A program made the translations under genes and the position numbers. From contig JAJEKV010000059.1 of NCBI GenBank assembly GCA_021234155.1, positions 2,682,182-2,746,181 on the forward strand: a stretch of DNA of 64,000 nt, given 5' to 3'. This stretch comes from Isoetes taiwanensis (Eukaryota; Streptophyta; Lycopodiopsida; Isoetales; Isoetaceae). The notes under the pieces were generated by a model. It was given only the letters and a program-made list of their open reading frames with translations. It was not told the origin of the DNA and did not search any database. Of the stretch, positions 10,399-21,279 are shown one piece after another; position 1 is the first letter of the stretch, and every line of letters starts with the position of its first letter.

Positions 10399-12994
10399 TG
10401 TGACGTCCCCAGCTAGTATACGAGCCCACACTCGTATATAGACTGGAGCTTTCCCCCAAGCTGAGCTACTCCCAACCTGAGGCCATCTGCCTGACATCTA
10501 TCCCTTAACGTGAGGTCAAGGCACGGATGGGAAGAGCAGACGTGTCATTCCCCCGTCTCCCTCGGAGCCTATCTATAGCGGAAGCAAACAAACATAAGAA
10601 CCATAACATCATATACAATATACATTCCACCCCAAAGGGGTGACATCATAACATAGCATCTGATCATCCATCCATCCTAACATCATCTAGCAAGAGCTCC
10701 TACCCCATAGCTCAGACTCGTAGAGGATGACTGACAGCTCGGGGCACCAGAAGCAATGCAGACGGAGTTCATGGCACATGACGTTGGCTGGCATAGAGAA
10801 CATGGCTAAAGGGTACCACATCCATCCACCCCTCCTGTGCACACTTTGCAAATAGACTGAAAAGTGTCGGGGACATGACCGTAGCCTGCCGGGGATATAG
10901 CCGAAAGAGCTACTCCTGGGTTGCATCTCCCCAGGCCCGATGAGGCAGGAAGGTTGCCCTTCCTGGAGGCATCATGCCGATGATCAGGGTGTTTTTTAGT
11001 GGCCCCGGCGGGCCAGTTGGCCACACATTCATATTTTTCGAAAAATAGTCGGCCACGCCGGAGTAGGATGCATTCGCACCATAACCAAATGGGGGTGGCC
11101 AGTTCAAAACACCAATTTATCGAATTTACTTCATAAGTGGCCAATTTGATATTTGCCCAATCTTCAGACCCGTAGGGCGTGGCCATTTCAAAATACTATG
11201 CGCAATAGAAATTTGCTAGGGTGGCCATTTAAACCATGGAATAATTTTATGCTTTTAGGATTGTGGCCAGGCTCTATATAGGCCAATTGTATGGATAGGA
11301 TTTCGCCACTTGTAGGGTAGCAAAATTAGCTTAATGTTTAGCCCTAAATTGGTGAAGGCATTCTAGACAGATAGTATCCTGACTAGATTCTTATGCTATC
11401 TATTCTACCTTCGTCAACCTTCATTTTCTCATTTCAATATATCGGCCAGTTTGCCAATGTAGTATTTTGGTATATTGTATATCTACTCGATGGCATTTCT
11501 TCATTTCGATTCTTTCATTTCGACCTTATTGATCATATTATACTTTACTTGTAACTTGTGTGTTATATAGGTGACTATCGATAACTTGAGAGCCTTGGCA
11601 CATATTGATTTGATAGCCTTTGCAAAATGAGACTATCATTTTCTTTCCTAACCACAAAGAAAACTTATGGTGCAAAACAAGTTTGAGAAGGCTCTAAAAT
11701 AATAGATGAGCTATCATGATCTCAATGATCAAGAGGGCTCCTCAACAAATATTGACCTAGTTACCATCTTTACATGTAGGATATACAGGTGTAGCCAATT
11801 GAATTTTTTGAAAAAAAAAATAGTTCCATGGTTTCACCATTTAAGTTACAACCCTTCGGTGTAACAATTACAAAAAGGGCCAGGCCAAGCTACGGTTAGC
11901 AATTTATCCAAAGCAAGTAGTGGCCAATATTTTATGCCCCATCAAATATGTAGGTAGGTTAAAAAATACCCTGCCGATGATGGGGTACTAGAGGGCCACC
12001 GCCCATCTATGGCTACTACCGCCTATGATGACACACCACCTCAAAACGGTGCATGCCTGAGACTACCCCCAGTCTCACCCCGCGGGGTATCCCATGGCTA
12101 GCATCACCCATAAGCGGCACCAAGCCTATGCCCTGCCCTCTCGCGGTGGCAGGCCATTGGGCCTAGTCTCTTCCCATCATTAGACATCTCCCCCATTCTC
12201 AACCGGTCTCGCCCCCTTCACCCACAGTCAGGTGGGCTCTTGTGCACAGGCCGAATCTACTTTTGATCTAACAGAGCATCTAGGATCATGCTACTAGGCT
12301 GGGGCTCTACCCCCCTTCCCCAAACAAGGAGATATCACAAAATAACAACAAAGAACATAATCCATCACGAAACAAAATAGAATAACAGCTACTTCTATCT
12401 ACCATAGAACTACTCCTATCATCTAGAAGGGGTTCATTCTTAGAGGCTTCTATCTGGAGATCTAGGAAGGATCTAAGAATGAAACAAAATGCTAGATCGC
12501 CTCAATGCTAGCCTGTAAACTGGCATTGGGGCTCGAATCGACTCCATACCTTCATCCTGGTTGGTGCCCATCTCCAAAATGTGTCGAACTGCCTGAAAGC
12601 TGCTGCTACTACTCTAAATGATGCTGTAAACCAGCTTCGCCCTCCAAAAGAGTCAGATTTGTATGCTCAGGCACAACAAACAGAGTAAGGAAGCCCTAAT
12701 GCAATGAAACTTGGCATTAGAGTTTCTTGACTCTTTTGTGTGACGAATTTTAGGGCTTTGTGCCCTAAAGGATCCCATTGGTCAATTGCCACATGGCAAT
12801 GGGGCATTGGCAAGTTAATGTTTCATAGGTTAAGGTTCCCTAGATGCAAATATATGATATTTGCATCTCCATGGTATGGTTGTATATGCTTACAACCATA
12901 TGTGGGTCTCATGTACGTGGCTTCTGGACTACGTACTAGTGACACACATGTATAATATACCTATTCATAGCGTATATTATACTGGAACGTCACA
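10399..12994 (-). repeat. 5' LTR of the Ty3 element, with a nested hAT-like insertion
   Basis: Bounded on the plus strand by TGTGACG (10,399) and CGTCACA (12,994), a 7-bp terminal inverted repeat of the TG...CA type. Without the 989-bp insertion and its duplicated target the LTR is about 1.6 kb. The promoter and polyadenylation signal of the element should lie here, but I could not assign a TATA box with confidence. Confidence 0.92.
10985..11973. mobile_element. Non-autonomous hAT-like element, 989 bp
   Basis: Its ends are CAGGGTGTTTTTTA and the inverted TAAAAAATACCCTG. It is flanked by an exact 8-bp duplication CCGATGAT (10,977-10,984 and 11,974-11,981). An 8-bp duplication with CAGGG ends is diagnostic of hAT-type transposition. 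The other LTR is uninterrupted at the same point. The interior has no transposase, only AT-rich sequence with scattered GGCCA motifs near the ends. Confidence 0.93.
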
Positions 12995-15157
12995 GCAGTT
13001 CTCAAAAATATCCATCAGTTCGAGGAGACTTGTCACGTTCTCCCTTTTGAGCTTGGCAGAGAAAATTCCGAAGAATGCATCTATATCATCATGAGTGGGT
13101 AAAAGCATGATAAAGGTGTCCACTTTTGGAACCTGCCAAAGTACATACACTAGGTACTCCAAAAACTGGTACTTTCTTTTTTCTTTCTCATGAAAATCAG
13201 TTTAAAAAATTCAAAATAAATGTCTATGACACATTGAGATTTGATGCTATGTGAAACACAAATCTAATAGAGACTAAAAAAGTTGCATCAACCCTTAAAA
13301 TCAATACTTATTTAGACATTACATAGTTCCAAAAGTACTCAGTGCTGGGTACCTTTTTAGGTACTTTTTTAGTCCCTAAAAAGTACTTTTTAAGGGACAC
13401 TTTAACATGCTTTTACCCGAGTGTGCCCAACCATCATGAATCCCACTTTCACAATCTTGAAGACTCCCACTGCAGTCAAGTATGACATTGCCCCAAACAT
13501 CCATCTATTCTTGTTTTCTTTCCAGCAGTTGTCCAACTGAACACATAGCTCCTCTGGCAGTTGTTTCTCATTTATGGGGAACTCATCCCAAGTCCTCCTT
13601 GCTTCTTTCAACACCTTCGATGTGAGCTCATTTATCTGCCTTTGATTGAGCTGCTAGTCATCCATCAAAGCATCAAAGATGGGGGCTGAGGGAGAAAACC
13701 TCCTCCCTCTATAGAGCCCCTCTCAAGTGTTCTCAAGCACTTGAAAATAGAGCTCACATGGATATTCGGATCGTCTCTCCATAGATCAAGCACAATGACC
13801 ATATGTGCCAGTTCCATGGCCATGAGTGAGGACACCTGCCAAGCTTACTTTCATTTGAAAAGCATTCTGGCATCGCTTGGGCAAAGGGTCTAGCTTTGGC
13901 AAGAAAGTCTTCTGCTGGTCCATCTTATCGTGTATTATGCACAAGTATTTGTCAGGTTGCATTTGTGAAAAGGTTCGCCATTGCCAATATAGTTGTCTAC
14001 ATGATACTTAGTCTGATTGGTGATCTACCATTTGCTCTCTGATTGCCATCCTTTCTTTCTCTATTGCAGTTGATGCAAGTGTATCCTTCAGCTGAATGCA
14101 GGTGTTGCACTTCGAGAAAGGCATTTGTTGCAAGACTACCACGTCCGAGAGTGAGTTTTCCATATCCTGCTAAATGTTGATTGTGAAAGTGTTCGACCTC
14201 CTATAGTTTCTAGAATAGCATTCATCTCTTTGAGGCACTCTTTCTGGATGTAATGTTGTGGCAACACCCTCTGCACTAGTTGGACACCATGCTCGTTCAC
14301 CTTGGATCTATGTGGCATAGATTGGGACATGTACCTGACAAAGCTCTCAAACACTGCAATGGCCCTCAAAGTGTTTGCCCTAGGCTTCAAAATCATGTAA
14401 TTGCCATACTGGAACAACTGATGCCCTCTTTTAACTTGTTCCCAGTATCTGTAAAATGATGTCTTGCTAAGACCAAGAATCCATCTTATTGCATTCATGC
14501 ATACCTTATGTTCTCTCAACAGATAAAGTAATATTCCTGTGTCTTTAGATGTGCTGCATTTCTATACAATGAGCATACGAAATTAATCATGTCCTTTTGG
14601 AGCTGACCAATGTACTGTGACCTTATGTCAACTAGCTCATCCACACTATATTTAATTGTGCAATCTAGACTGCAGCACTCCTGTCCCCTCACTGCCTCTA
14701 AGTTTTCCTTAGTTGCTGCTATGCTTCCTTTCCTTTTCAAGTATTTGGCACTTCTAGGCCTCTTAGGCACTTGTGGTTGTCTCTTATAAAAACAGTAGCG
14801 CCTCTTCCTTGTAATCAGAGGATGCACATCCATTACCATGTCTTCTGCATGGCCAGAGTTGTTCCTTGGGGTATCTTGAGATGGGCCTTCTAGGTGGAGA
14901 CCTTTCTTATCTTTGATATGTTTAATTGGCCATCTCAGTTGAGTTTGGAACTCTAGAAATCCCGAGCACACAATGCACTCACTGGAGGCCCCCTGGGACA
15001 TAATTGTGTCAAGCTGGATAAGGAGTTTCCCAACACCAACACCCAAGTGGTCCTCTCCAAGCCTCTCGTCATTGACACTATCGGATGGATCCACGGCCGT
15101 TATGATACCCTCTGCAAAAGCCTCCCCATTGCATGGGTGCACCAATAAGCATTCCAT
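12995..15157 (-). pseudogene. DUF7869-like transposase gene, decayed and interrupted
   Basis: The minus strand encodes, in order, VHPCNGEAFAEGIITAVDPS, cysteine pairs (CIVCSGF, CCSLDC), GLSKTSFYRYWEQ, RVLPQHYIQKECL, CNTCIQLK, IIHDKMDQ, then WDEFP, QLDNCWKENKNRWMFGAMSY, VGFMMVGHT and DDIDAFFG. This is the pattern of a widespread transposon-derived family with an RNase H-like core. I assign the DUF7869-like name from memory of its QLDNC...ENK and HTHxDID motifs. Stops and frameshifts occur between 13,620 and 14,140. A MITE splits the conserved HT-H motif and the Ty3 LTR truncates the C-terminus. It is closely similar to the copy at 33.3-34.9 kb. Confidence 0.7.
13097..13418. mobile_element. MITE, 322 bp, GGGTAAAAGC termini
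   Basis: Perfect outer inverted repeats GGGTAAAAGCATG extend, with minor changes, through TAAAG-GTGTCC. They are flanked by the 4-bp direct repeat GAGT (13,093-13,096 and 13,419-13,422). The interior is AT-rich with several GTACTTTTT motifs and no ORF. It is inserted exactly in the conserved HT-HxDID motif of the host transposase gene, whose reading continues on both sides, so the boundaries are well defined. Confidence 0.88.
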
Positions 15158-15540
15158 CTTTATCCATTGGAGCCTAGGACATTGCTTTCCTTGGGCCTTG
15201 TAAGATTCGGAAGCTACCTATGGGAGACAAAGAAACCATCTATCAAACATTATGTTATATACTTACCATAAAAGCAACCATAACAAGTAAATATAAACCA
15301 TTGGCATATAAGTAACCATAAGAAATAAATAAGAATACATAGCATCAAACCATATAAGATAAATCATTTAAGTAAATAAATCAAACCATATAAGTAAATA
15401 AATCAAACCATATACGTAGCACCAAACCATATAACCATAACAAATAAATAGAAATTTATGTAAACATCAAACCATCGGTATACAACCGTAAGAAATAAAT
15501 AAAAATAGATAGCATCAAATCATTGGCGTACACGTGTCCA
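15158..15540. repeat. AT-rich degenerate tandem repeat
   Basis: From about 15,255 to 15,530 variants of ATAGCATCAAACCATATAAG and AAGTAAATAAATCAAACCAT recur irregularly. There is no coding signal. It lies between the N-terminal end of the DUF7869-like pseudogene and the next unassigned region. Confidence 0.55.
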
Positions 15541-16552
15541 TAAATGATGATGTGGTATGTCAACAGGCGTCTGACCTGTCACGCGGACTGCGCCACCATT
15601 ATTACGTCTTTCTCCCGAATCGAGGGGGCAGCCAGTAATAACTGCATGCTCCCCCCCTTTTGAATCCCTCTTTTCCTGTCATTTGGTATCCCGGCAAGCT
15701 TCTCTCTAGCTTTCTTCCTCCAAGTCCGGCGAGCTTTCACGAAGGTGCTCGCTCTACTCCATCGAGCAATCCGACGGTTTATGACAGTAGTATGGTCGAC
15801 TGATCAGGACGCTTCTAGCGTCGAGATTTTGCGCAGTTTGAGAGTTCTAACAGTAGATACTTTCTCAGAAGAAATTAAGCCTCCTATTCATGTTTTTTCT
15901 TTTTTTTTTTTTCATTTTTTAGTGCGCATCCATCTTTCCTAGTTCATCCTTTATGTTTCTTAACTATTTCTTATTGCTTTCCAGTCCCACAAATCCCTAT
16001 TCTCGAGGGTTTACTCTTAAGTGAAGAGAGAGGCAGACATGGAGGCCTCTTCAAACAAATCGAACAGGTAGTTCATTACCTCTGGCCCCTTGTTTTTAGA
16101 TAAAATTAATACACGTCTTTTTTCTTTTCTGTGGTGAAGCTGTTTTATGATTTTATACGTTTCCCATATTTTCTACACAGCTAGAAGCCAGGTCCAGGTC
16201 CAGTCCCTTTGTTTGAGTGAAGGCAAGACAGGTCAATTTCTACTGCTTTCTGTTAAATAAAGAAAAAATAATGTCTGATATTATAATATCATTTAAAAGA
16301 AGTTAGATCTGTCTAACTGTGGAGAAAAACCAATTGATATTCATAGTTACAGAGGTAGCTACAGATATTCCTACTTACGAGGTAGTTACAATGAGATATT
16401 CATGGTTGGATCTTTCATCACTGAAAGATATTCATAGTAAGAAGGCAGCTCCACGATAACAGAGGAAGCTGCAGCTCCACAAATTATGACAAAGATTCCA
16501 GTAAAATGGAGTCATTACTAATGTAGAATTTCTCATCCCTTGCAGGTCTAGC
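15541..16552. other. No gene recognised
   Basis: Mixed-composition sequence. A 65-codon plus-strand ORF at 15,745-15,942 ends in a poly-Phe tract from a T-run and matches nothing I know. The rest is AT-rich with repeated GATATTCATAGT and GAGGTAGCTAC-like words at about 16,330-16,470. Confidence 0.4.
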
Positions 16553-17095
16553 TTGTCGGGTGCAAGGGGCCATTCTCAACTCGCGAGTCGGGAAGGCCCA
16601 ATCTATCTAGCAGCAGGTCGAGAATCCCCTAATTCTCCACCATCTGCAAGCATTCTCGACTCGCGATGCCCCCATACTGCAACCCAATCTGCATTTTCGA
16701 CTCGCGAGTCGAGAATGCCTCAAATCTCTCACCATCTGCATGCATTCTCGACTCGCAAGTCGAGAATGCACCCATATTGCAACTCAAGACTGCATTCTCG
16801 ACTCATGAGCCGGGAATCCCCCACTTCTCTCACCATCTCGAACCATTCTCAACCGGCATTCTCGACTAGCGAGCCGATAATGCCCCACTCAATCACCATT
16901 TGCCAGCATTCTCGACTGGCGAGTCGAGAATGCCCCCTCTCTCACCATCTTCCAGGATTCTCGACTCGCCAGTCGAGAATGCCCCAGTCTCTCGCCGTCT
17001 GCCAGCATTCTCGACTCTAGAGTCGAGAATGCCCGATTCTCTCATCATCTACCAGCATTCTTGACTCGCCAATCGAGAATGCCCCTTTCATGTGA
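16553..17095. repeat. Minisatellite built on a 24-bp palindrome (about 50-bp period)
   Basis: About ten units, each centred on a palindrome whose half-site is ATTCTCGACTCG followed by its reverse complement. Starts are near 16,571, 16,651, 16,692, 16,743, 16,793, 16,857, 16,907, 16,955, 17,005 and 17,055. Spacers are variants of CCTCTCTCACCATCTGCCAG. The outer GACTC/GAGTC arms are better conserved than the central four bases (CGCG, CGCA, ATGA, AGCG, GGCG, CGCC, TAGA). The ORFs through it are repeat-encoded and not genes. Confidence 0.9.
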
Positions 17096-17124
17096 TCCAA
17101 CAGGGCTCATGCGATGTGATCCAA

Positions 17125-18045
17125 CAGGGCTCATGCGAGTCGAGAACTGGTGGTCCAGTGATGCATTCCACACTCGCTGCCCACACGTGCCTTCCCCCCG
17201 TCTGAGTTGAGCTCCTTCGAACCATAGGCCTCGAATGTTCCGAAGGGGATCGGCTCAGAGGGGGCAAAGGCATGTAAGTGCATCGAATGGTGGATGAATC
17301 TTTCCCAAGGCCCATGTGACTGAGGTCTGTAGATGCTCTTGGTTATTCTCGCCTCCTGAGTCGAGAATAGGTCGTCCAGTGATGCAGTCCACACTCGCTG
17401 CCCACACATGCCTTCCTGCCATCTAAGTTGAGCTCCTTCGAACCATAGGCATCGAATATTCCAAAGGGGATCGGCTCATACGGGGCGATGACATGTAGGT
17501 ATATCGAATGGTGGATGAATCTTTCCAAGGCCCCTGTGCCCGAGGTCTATAGATGCTCCTCCTTATTCTCGACTCGCGAGTCGAGAATAGGTCGTCCAGT
17601 GATGCATTCCAGACTCGCTTCCCACTCATGCCTACTTCCCGTATAAGTTGAGCTCCTTCGAACCATAGGCATCGAATGTTCCAAAGGGGATCTTCTCAGA
17701 CGGCAAGAAGGCATATAGGTGTCCAATGCCCCTGTGCCTAAGGTCTATAGATGGTCCTCCTTATTCTCGACTCGCGAGTCGAGAATAGATCATCCAGTGA
17801 TGCATTCCACATTCGCTTCCCACTCATGCCTACTTCCCGTCTTAGAGGAGCTCCTTCAAACCATAGGCGTCGAATGTTCCGAAGGGGATCTTCTCAAACA
17901 GGAAGAAGGCATGTAGGTGTATTGAATGGTGGATGAATCCTTCCGAACGCCCCTGTGCCTGAGTAGATGGTCCTGGTTATTCTCGACTCGCGAGTCGAGA
18001 AAACTACATGGAGTCATGCATTCCACACTCCCTACCCACACATGC
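17125..18045. repeat. Longer repeat array carrying the same palindrome (about 200-220-bp period)
   Basis: Four to five units contain CCAGTGATGCATTCCA, GAGCTCCTTCGAACCATAGG and GGTGGATGAATCTTTCC, each followed by the same 24-bp palindrome near 17,345, 17,565, 17,762 and 17,977, with a half-palindrome near 17,131. The units have diverged by point changes and small deletions. No protein is plausible in any frame. Confidence 0.88.
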
Positions 18046-18324
18046 CTTCCCTTGCCGGCACCTCTAGCTTGCTTTTTGGACTAAAGACCGAAGCAAGAGG
18101 GAGCTTTCTCCGGGCTCTTTCTAGATGGAATGACTTAACTAAAATTCGACCTGAACATGCCTCAGCCTCGTTGATTGCATGTTCCCTTGCTGAGCACGTT
18201 CTAGCACCGCCACAATGACAATGCTGAAATACGCTCAACAAGGAAACAAGCAGTCGAACAGACTCCAAGCAGATCTCGAAGTAGACCCCCTAAACCCGTT
18301 TAAAAAGTTCTAACTAATATGGAA

Positions 18325-18640
18325 GGATAGACTCACCTCTTTCTTAAGTATTCTTTGGGCCATTGTATAACAGATCCTGCAGCCTTCCGGATGGTCGTTG
18401 CTTCTTCGGTTGGCCTTATAAGCAAAGCATCTCCATTTATAACTTGTGTTATGGCGATCCTTGAGTATCCTTTCTCCATTGCACTGCAGTGGAGCAGGCC
18501 AGTATCCTCTAGCTCGTCCCCGATTGCAACCTTCGCCCCATCCGCAAGCAGCAGATTGACTAGCATATCCAAAACCTCAAGTTACACAACGTTATGATCT
18601 TGCTTCATAATCAAAGAAGAGCTTACCGCTTCTTCGCACC
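18325..18640 (-). pseudogene. DUF8039-like fragment
   Basis: The minus strand encodes DMLVNLLLADGAKVAIGDEL, LLHCSAMEKGYSRIAITQV and AAGSVIQWPKEYL. The last part resembles the WP-x-x-L end of DUF8039, a domain of plant transposon-associated proteins. A possible splice donor (GCGGTAAGC) lies at about 18,625 and an acceptor near 18,582, so this may be one exon of a larger gene. No other exon was found. The family assignment is tentative. Confidence 0.4.
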
Positions 18641-18654
18641 ATATCTAGAAATCT

Positions 18655-19182
18655 GTTGAAGGAAAAGAACGATCCTCCAAGGCCCCTCACAGACTGGGGA
18701 TTTGAAGTGGGTGTCTGGTCATGTATGGCGAAGCGGAATGTACTCGGTGTTTGTTCTCGGGGTGATTGGAGTCCCTCTACTGAAGTGCAAGTTTATCTGG
18801 GGCCAAGAAAAGGCAGACTTTGTGAGGGACCTGGACACGTCTGTCACAAAAGGCACGGAGATAATGGTAAAAAAATTGGAAAGGGTTTATGAGGCCTACC
18901 AGGGATATGGTAAACATAACACTGTTATTATAGATGACAGCGCCTACAAGTGTTACCATAACTCGGACAAACACGATCCTGGCTAAGAGCTATCGACCAG
19001 AAGAATATGAAATAGATACTTGGCTCGCATACGACCTCGTTCCAGTGTTGGCTGAGGCCAGGTTTTCCATTCTGGTGGCCGATGTAATCAGGAGGTATCC
19101 GAATCTCGAGGAGATTGACCAGCATCGCATCTCCTTCATGAAAGCCACGGACGAGAAATTTTATGGTGATAAGGATACTTGA
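18655..19182 (+). pseudogene. FCP1/NLI-interacting-factor-like phosphatase (HAD family), C-terminal half, frameshifted
   Basis: Three frames carry consecutive parts of the domain: DWGFEVGVWSCMAKRNV (18,690-18,740), then CKFIWGQEKADFV and NTVIIDDSAYKCYHNSDKH (18,790-18,975), then SYRPEEYEIDTWLAYDL with DVIRRYP (18,990-19,110). TVIIDDS-YK and the following acidic loop are characteristic of the NIF/FCP1-type aspartate phosphatases that act on RNA polymerase II CTD-like substrates. The N-terminal DxDxT catalytic motif is absent. Shifts near 18,740-18,760 and 18,960 make this a pseudogene. It is embedded between two palindrome arrays. Confidence 0.72.
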
Positions 19183-19244
19183 ATGTAATTATTTTGTAAC
19201 ATTGTGGAATATGTAGATGAACTGTATCATTTGTGACATATGAA

Positions 19245-19470
19245 TTACTTGTATAATGATGTGGCATGGTCTTTCTCGACTCGCGAGTCGAGAAATGAAC
19301 CATTTGTATGGAATGAATGATCTTCAGCGTTTATGGTATAGGAATTACATGCACAAAGTTGTGGCATGGTGTTTCTCGACTCGCGAGTCGGGAAATGAAC
19401 CATTTGTATGGAATGAATGACTTCAACGTCTATCGTATTTGAAATTGTTTGTTCGATCTGCGTGACTAAT
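19245..19470. repeat. Two-unit repeat (about 103 bp) with the same palindrome
   Basis: Two copies of a unit containing GTGGCATGGT, a TTTCTCGACTCG palindrome (near 19,271 and 19,373) and GAACCATTTGTATGGAATGA. The flanks differ from those of the two upstream arrays, so the palindrome has been combined with a third unrelated unit. Confidence 0.85.
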
Positions 19471-19737
19471 GGCACCGTGTTTGTTAATTATGGTCATGTT
19501 ATGTTATAGGAGGTAGCGGTCATGGTACAGAATGGAAGGATATACTCTTACCAGGGCTACGGAATAAGATTGCTAGAGAACACAATCGTTGTAGAAATGA
19601 GGAGGAGAAGATGAATGTTATGAAGCTACAGGAAGCGCAAGCGATACTGCGAGCTTTGGATCAAATCCACGGAGCATGGGGAAGAAGCGTATTTGACGCG
19701 GAGATTGAAGAAAGATCTCGAGTGGAGGCCGTGCAAG

Positions 19738-21134
19738 CTGGCTGTTTTCTAACAGCCTCACAATTATTTCTTTGCTTTTAATACCTTGAAGTTGTGTCCA
19801 AGGCACAATGCCCATACTTTTTTGTTTTGCTTCGGAATTCTTCTTTGGTTTCTTGCTCGTGCTGCTCTGTTGCTCCTTTAATTCTGATTCTTTACATGCA
19901 AAAAATTCTTTCTTGCAAGTCCCAGGCCTAAAAAAGGTAATTGGAATACTTAGTAAAGCAACCAACTGAAGAAGCACACATTTGCAGCTCTAATGATCAC
20001 GGTATGAATTTATACCAAAAGGGCTTGCGGCATAAATTTATACTGACAGGGTTTGCGGTATAAGTTTATACCGATAAGGCTTGAGGTATTAACTTACATC
20101 GATAGAGCTTGCGGTATAAATTTATACCGCAAGCCTCATCGGTATAAATTTACACCGCAAGCGTCAAAGGTATAAATTCATACCGCAAAGCCTCCGACGG
20201 TATAAATTAACTGTCGAGCCTCTACATTAAAAAATGAGTACCGTCGAGCCTCGATGGTATAAATTTATACCGTCGAGCCTCTACAGTAAAAAAATTAGTA
20301 CCGTCGAGCCTCGATGGTATAAATTTATACCGCTTTAAAGTCTTCCCTATTCAGGCTCTTGAATTCAAGAAACTCCCTGTGCATGGATCGAATTTTATCT
20401 ATTACTCTCATCTTTAATCCAAAGTCATTGTCAAGGTTATGGCTAACTGCAATGACTTTTGCTTCTTCATCAGTAAGACCTACATAGATGTGGGTTTCCA
20501 CTGTTTTCTAAATCTCATTTCTTTTTTCTTCTTTTGATAACTCCTTTCTAGCCTTGTAACTGTGTGTGTCACCAAGCAGGTAATAGGTATAGTCTTCAAA
20601 ATCTGCCTTCTTGTATTGGCTCAATAACTGTATTTGATTTTTGTCTACCATGACCACAAAAGGCGAGACATGAACATGCAAGTTTCTATGCATTCTCTGC
20701 TTTAGTATGGGCACATGTGCTGCGTACAGTTTTCTCACCTGTAGCACCCTAACCCCGTCTTCATTTTTAGGTGGCCTTTTAATGGTGCTTATACTTAACG
20801 AGATTGTTTGCTTATGTAGCTTTGTCTTGTTAATCTTTTTGAGAATGGCACTTGATCTGTCAGCAGGCTTAACTACTATGTCAGCTCCAGGCGCTTTGCT
20901 AGCTGCTTCCATGGATTCCTCTAATGTCAAAGCTTTCATTTTTTTGGGCTTCTTCGCAGGTGGTTCTGTGGTCAAGACAAGCTTCTAGCTGCAGTCATCA
21001 CCGGCACCTCTTCCTCGTACTCTCGTTCTGGGGAGTTTTCTTCTAAGTTCTCTTTTTCAAGAGGGTACCACAATCCTTTCACCACCCTTGGGTCTTCACA
21101 AAAAACTACAGGCTGGATAATGTCAATAATATCC
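19738..21134 (-). pseudogene. ParB-like/DNA-methyltransferase paralogue, truncated
   Basis: Paralogue of the gene at 23.8-32.1 kb. A first exon (from about 21,134, after a TGCAG acceptor) encodes WYPLEKENLEENSPEREYEE. A ParB-like part follows: LQVRKLYAAHVPILKQRM, PFVVMVDKNQ, LGDTHSYKARKEL, then YVGLTDEEAKVIAVSHNLDN. The last exon (about 19,738-19,930) has GIVPWTQLQGIKSKE. A TAG (20,508-20,510) replaces the Trp found in the other copy, a frameshift lies near 20,985, and the methyltransferase half is missing: homology stops at about 19,740. It is non-functional. A palindrome array occupies the intron at 20.0-20.34 kb. Confidence 0.78.
20000..20338. repeat. Array of GGTATAAATTTATACC palindromes
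   Basis: About eight exact or near-exact copies of the palindrome CGGTATAAATTTATACCG (or its halves), linked by GCAAGCCTC/GTCGAGCCTC words. The first part has a 30-35-bp spacing. The second has a roughly 62-bp unit with CTACAGTAAAAAAATTAG. It lies in an intron position of the ParB-like pseudogene, immediately after a coding segment ending EDFKA. Confidence 0.88.
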
Positions 21135-21279
21135 TGCAAGAACACCAAACAATGTTTTAATTAAATGCACTTATTTTATAAATGCATTTAAAAGATTCCT
21201 TTAAAAAATTTGAACAAAGTTTAAAAAGGGCCCTTTTTTTTCAAGACTTTCAAATGTTAATGCATGACAGTTTAAATAT

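Larger units (their letters stand above)
1..12994 (-). mobile_element. Ty3/gypsy chromovirus, nearly full length
   Basis: An LTR retrotransposon read right to left. In element order it has a 5' LTR, a primer-binding site, a leader with repeated hairpins, a histone H3-like ORF, a second accessory ORF, gag, a protease remnant, reverse transcriptase-RNase H-integrase, a chromodomain, a polypurine tract and a 3' LTR. The left edge of the window cuts off about 236 bp of the 3' LTR. Gag has in-frame stops, the protease active-site region is missing and integrase is frameshifted, so this copy cannot be autonomous. The two LTRs differ at only a few positions per hundred in the stretches compared, mostly transitions, so the insertion is fairly recent and was probably mobilised in trans. 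It lies inside a DUF7869-like transposase pseudogene. Confidence 0.93.

Noticed and set aside
16553-17095. Regular repeats with short spacers, CRISPR-like at first sight
   Set aside because: The repeats are themselves palindromic with variable centres, the spacers are homologous to each other, no cas genes exist and the context is eukaryotic nuclear DNA. It is a minisatellite.
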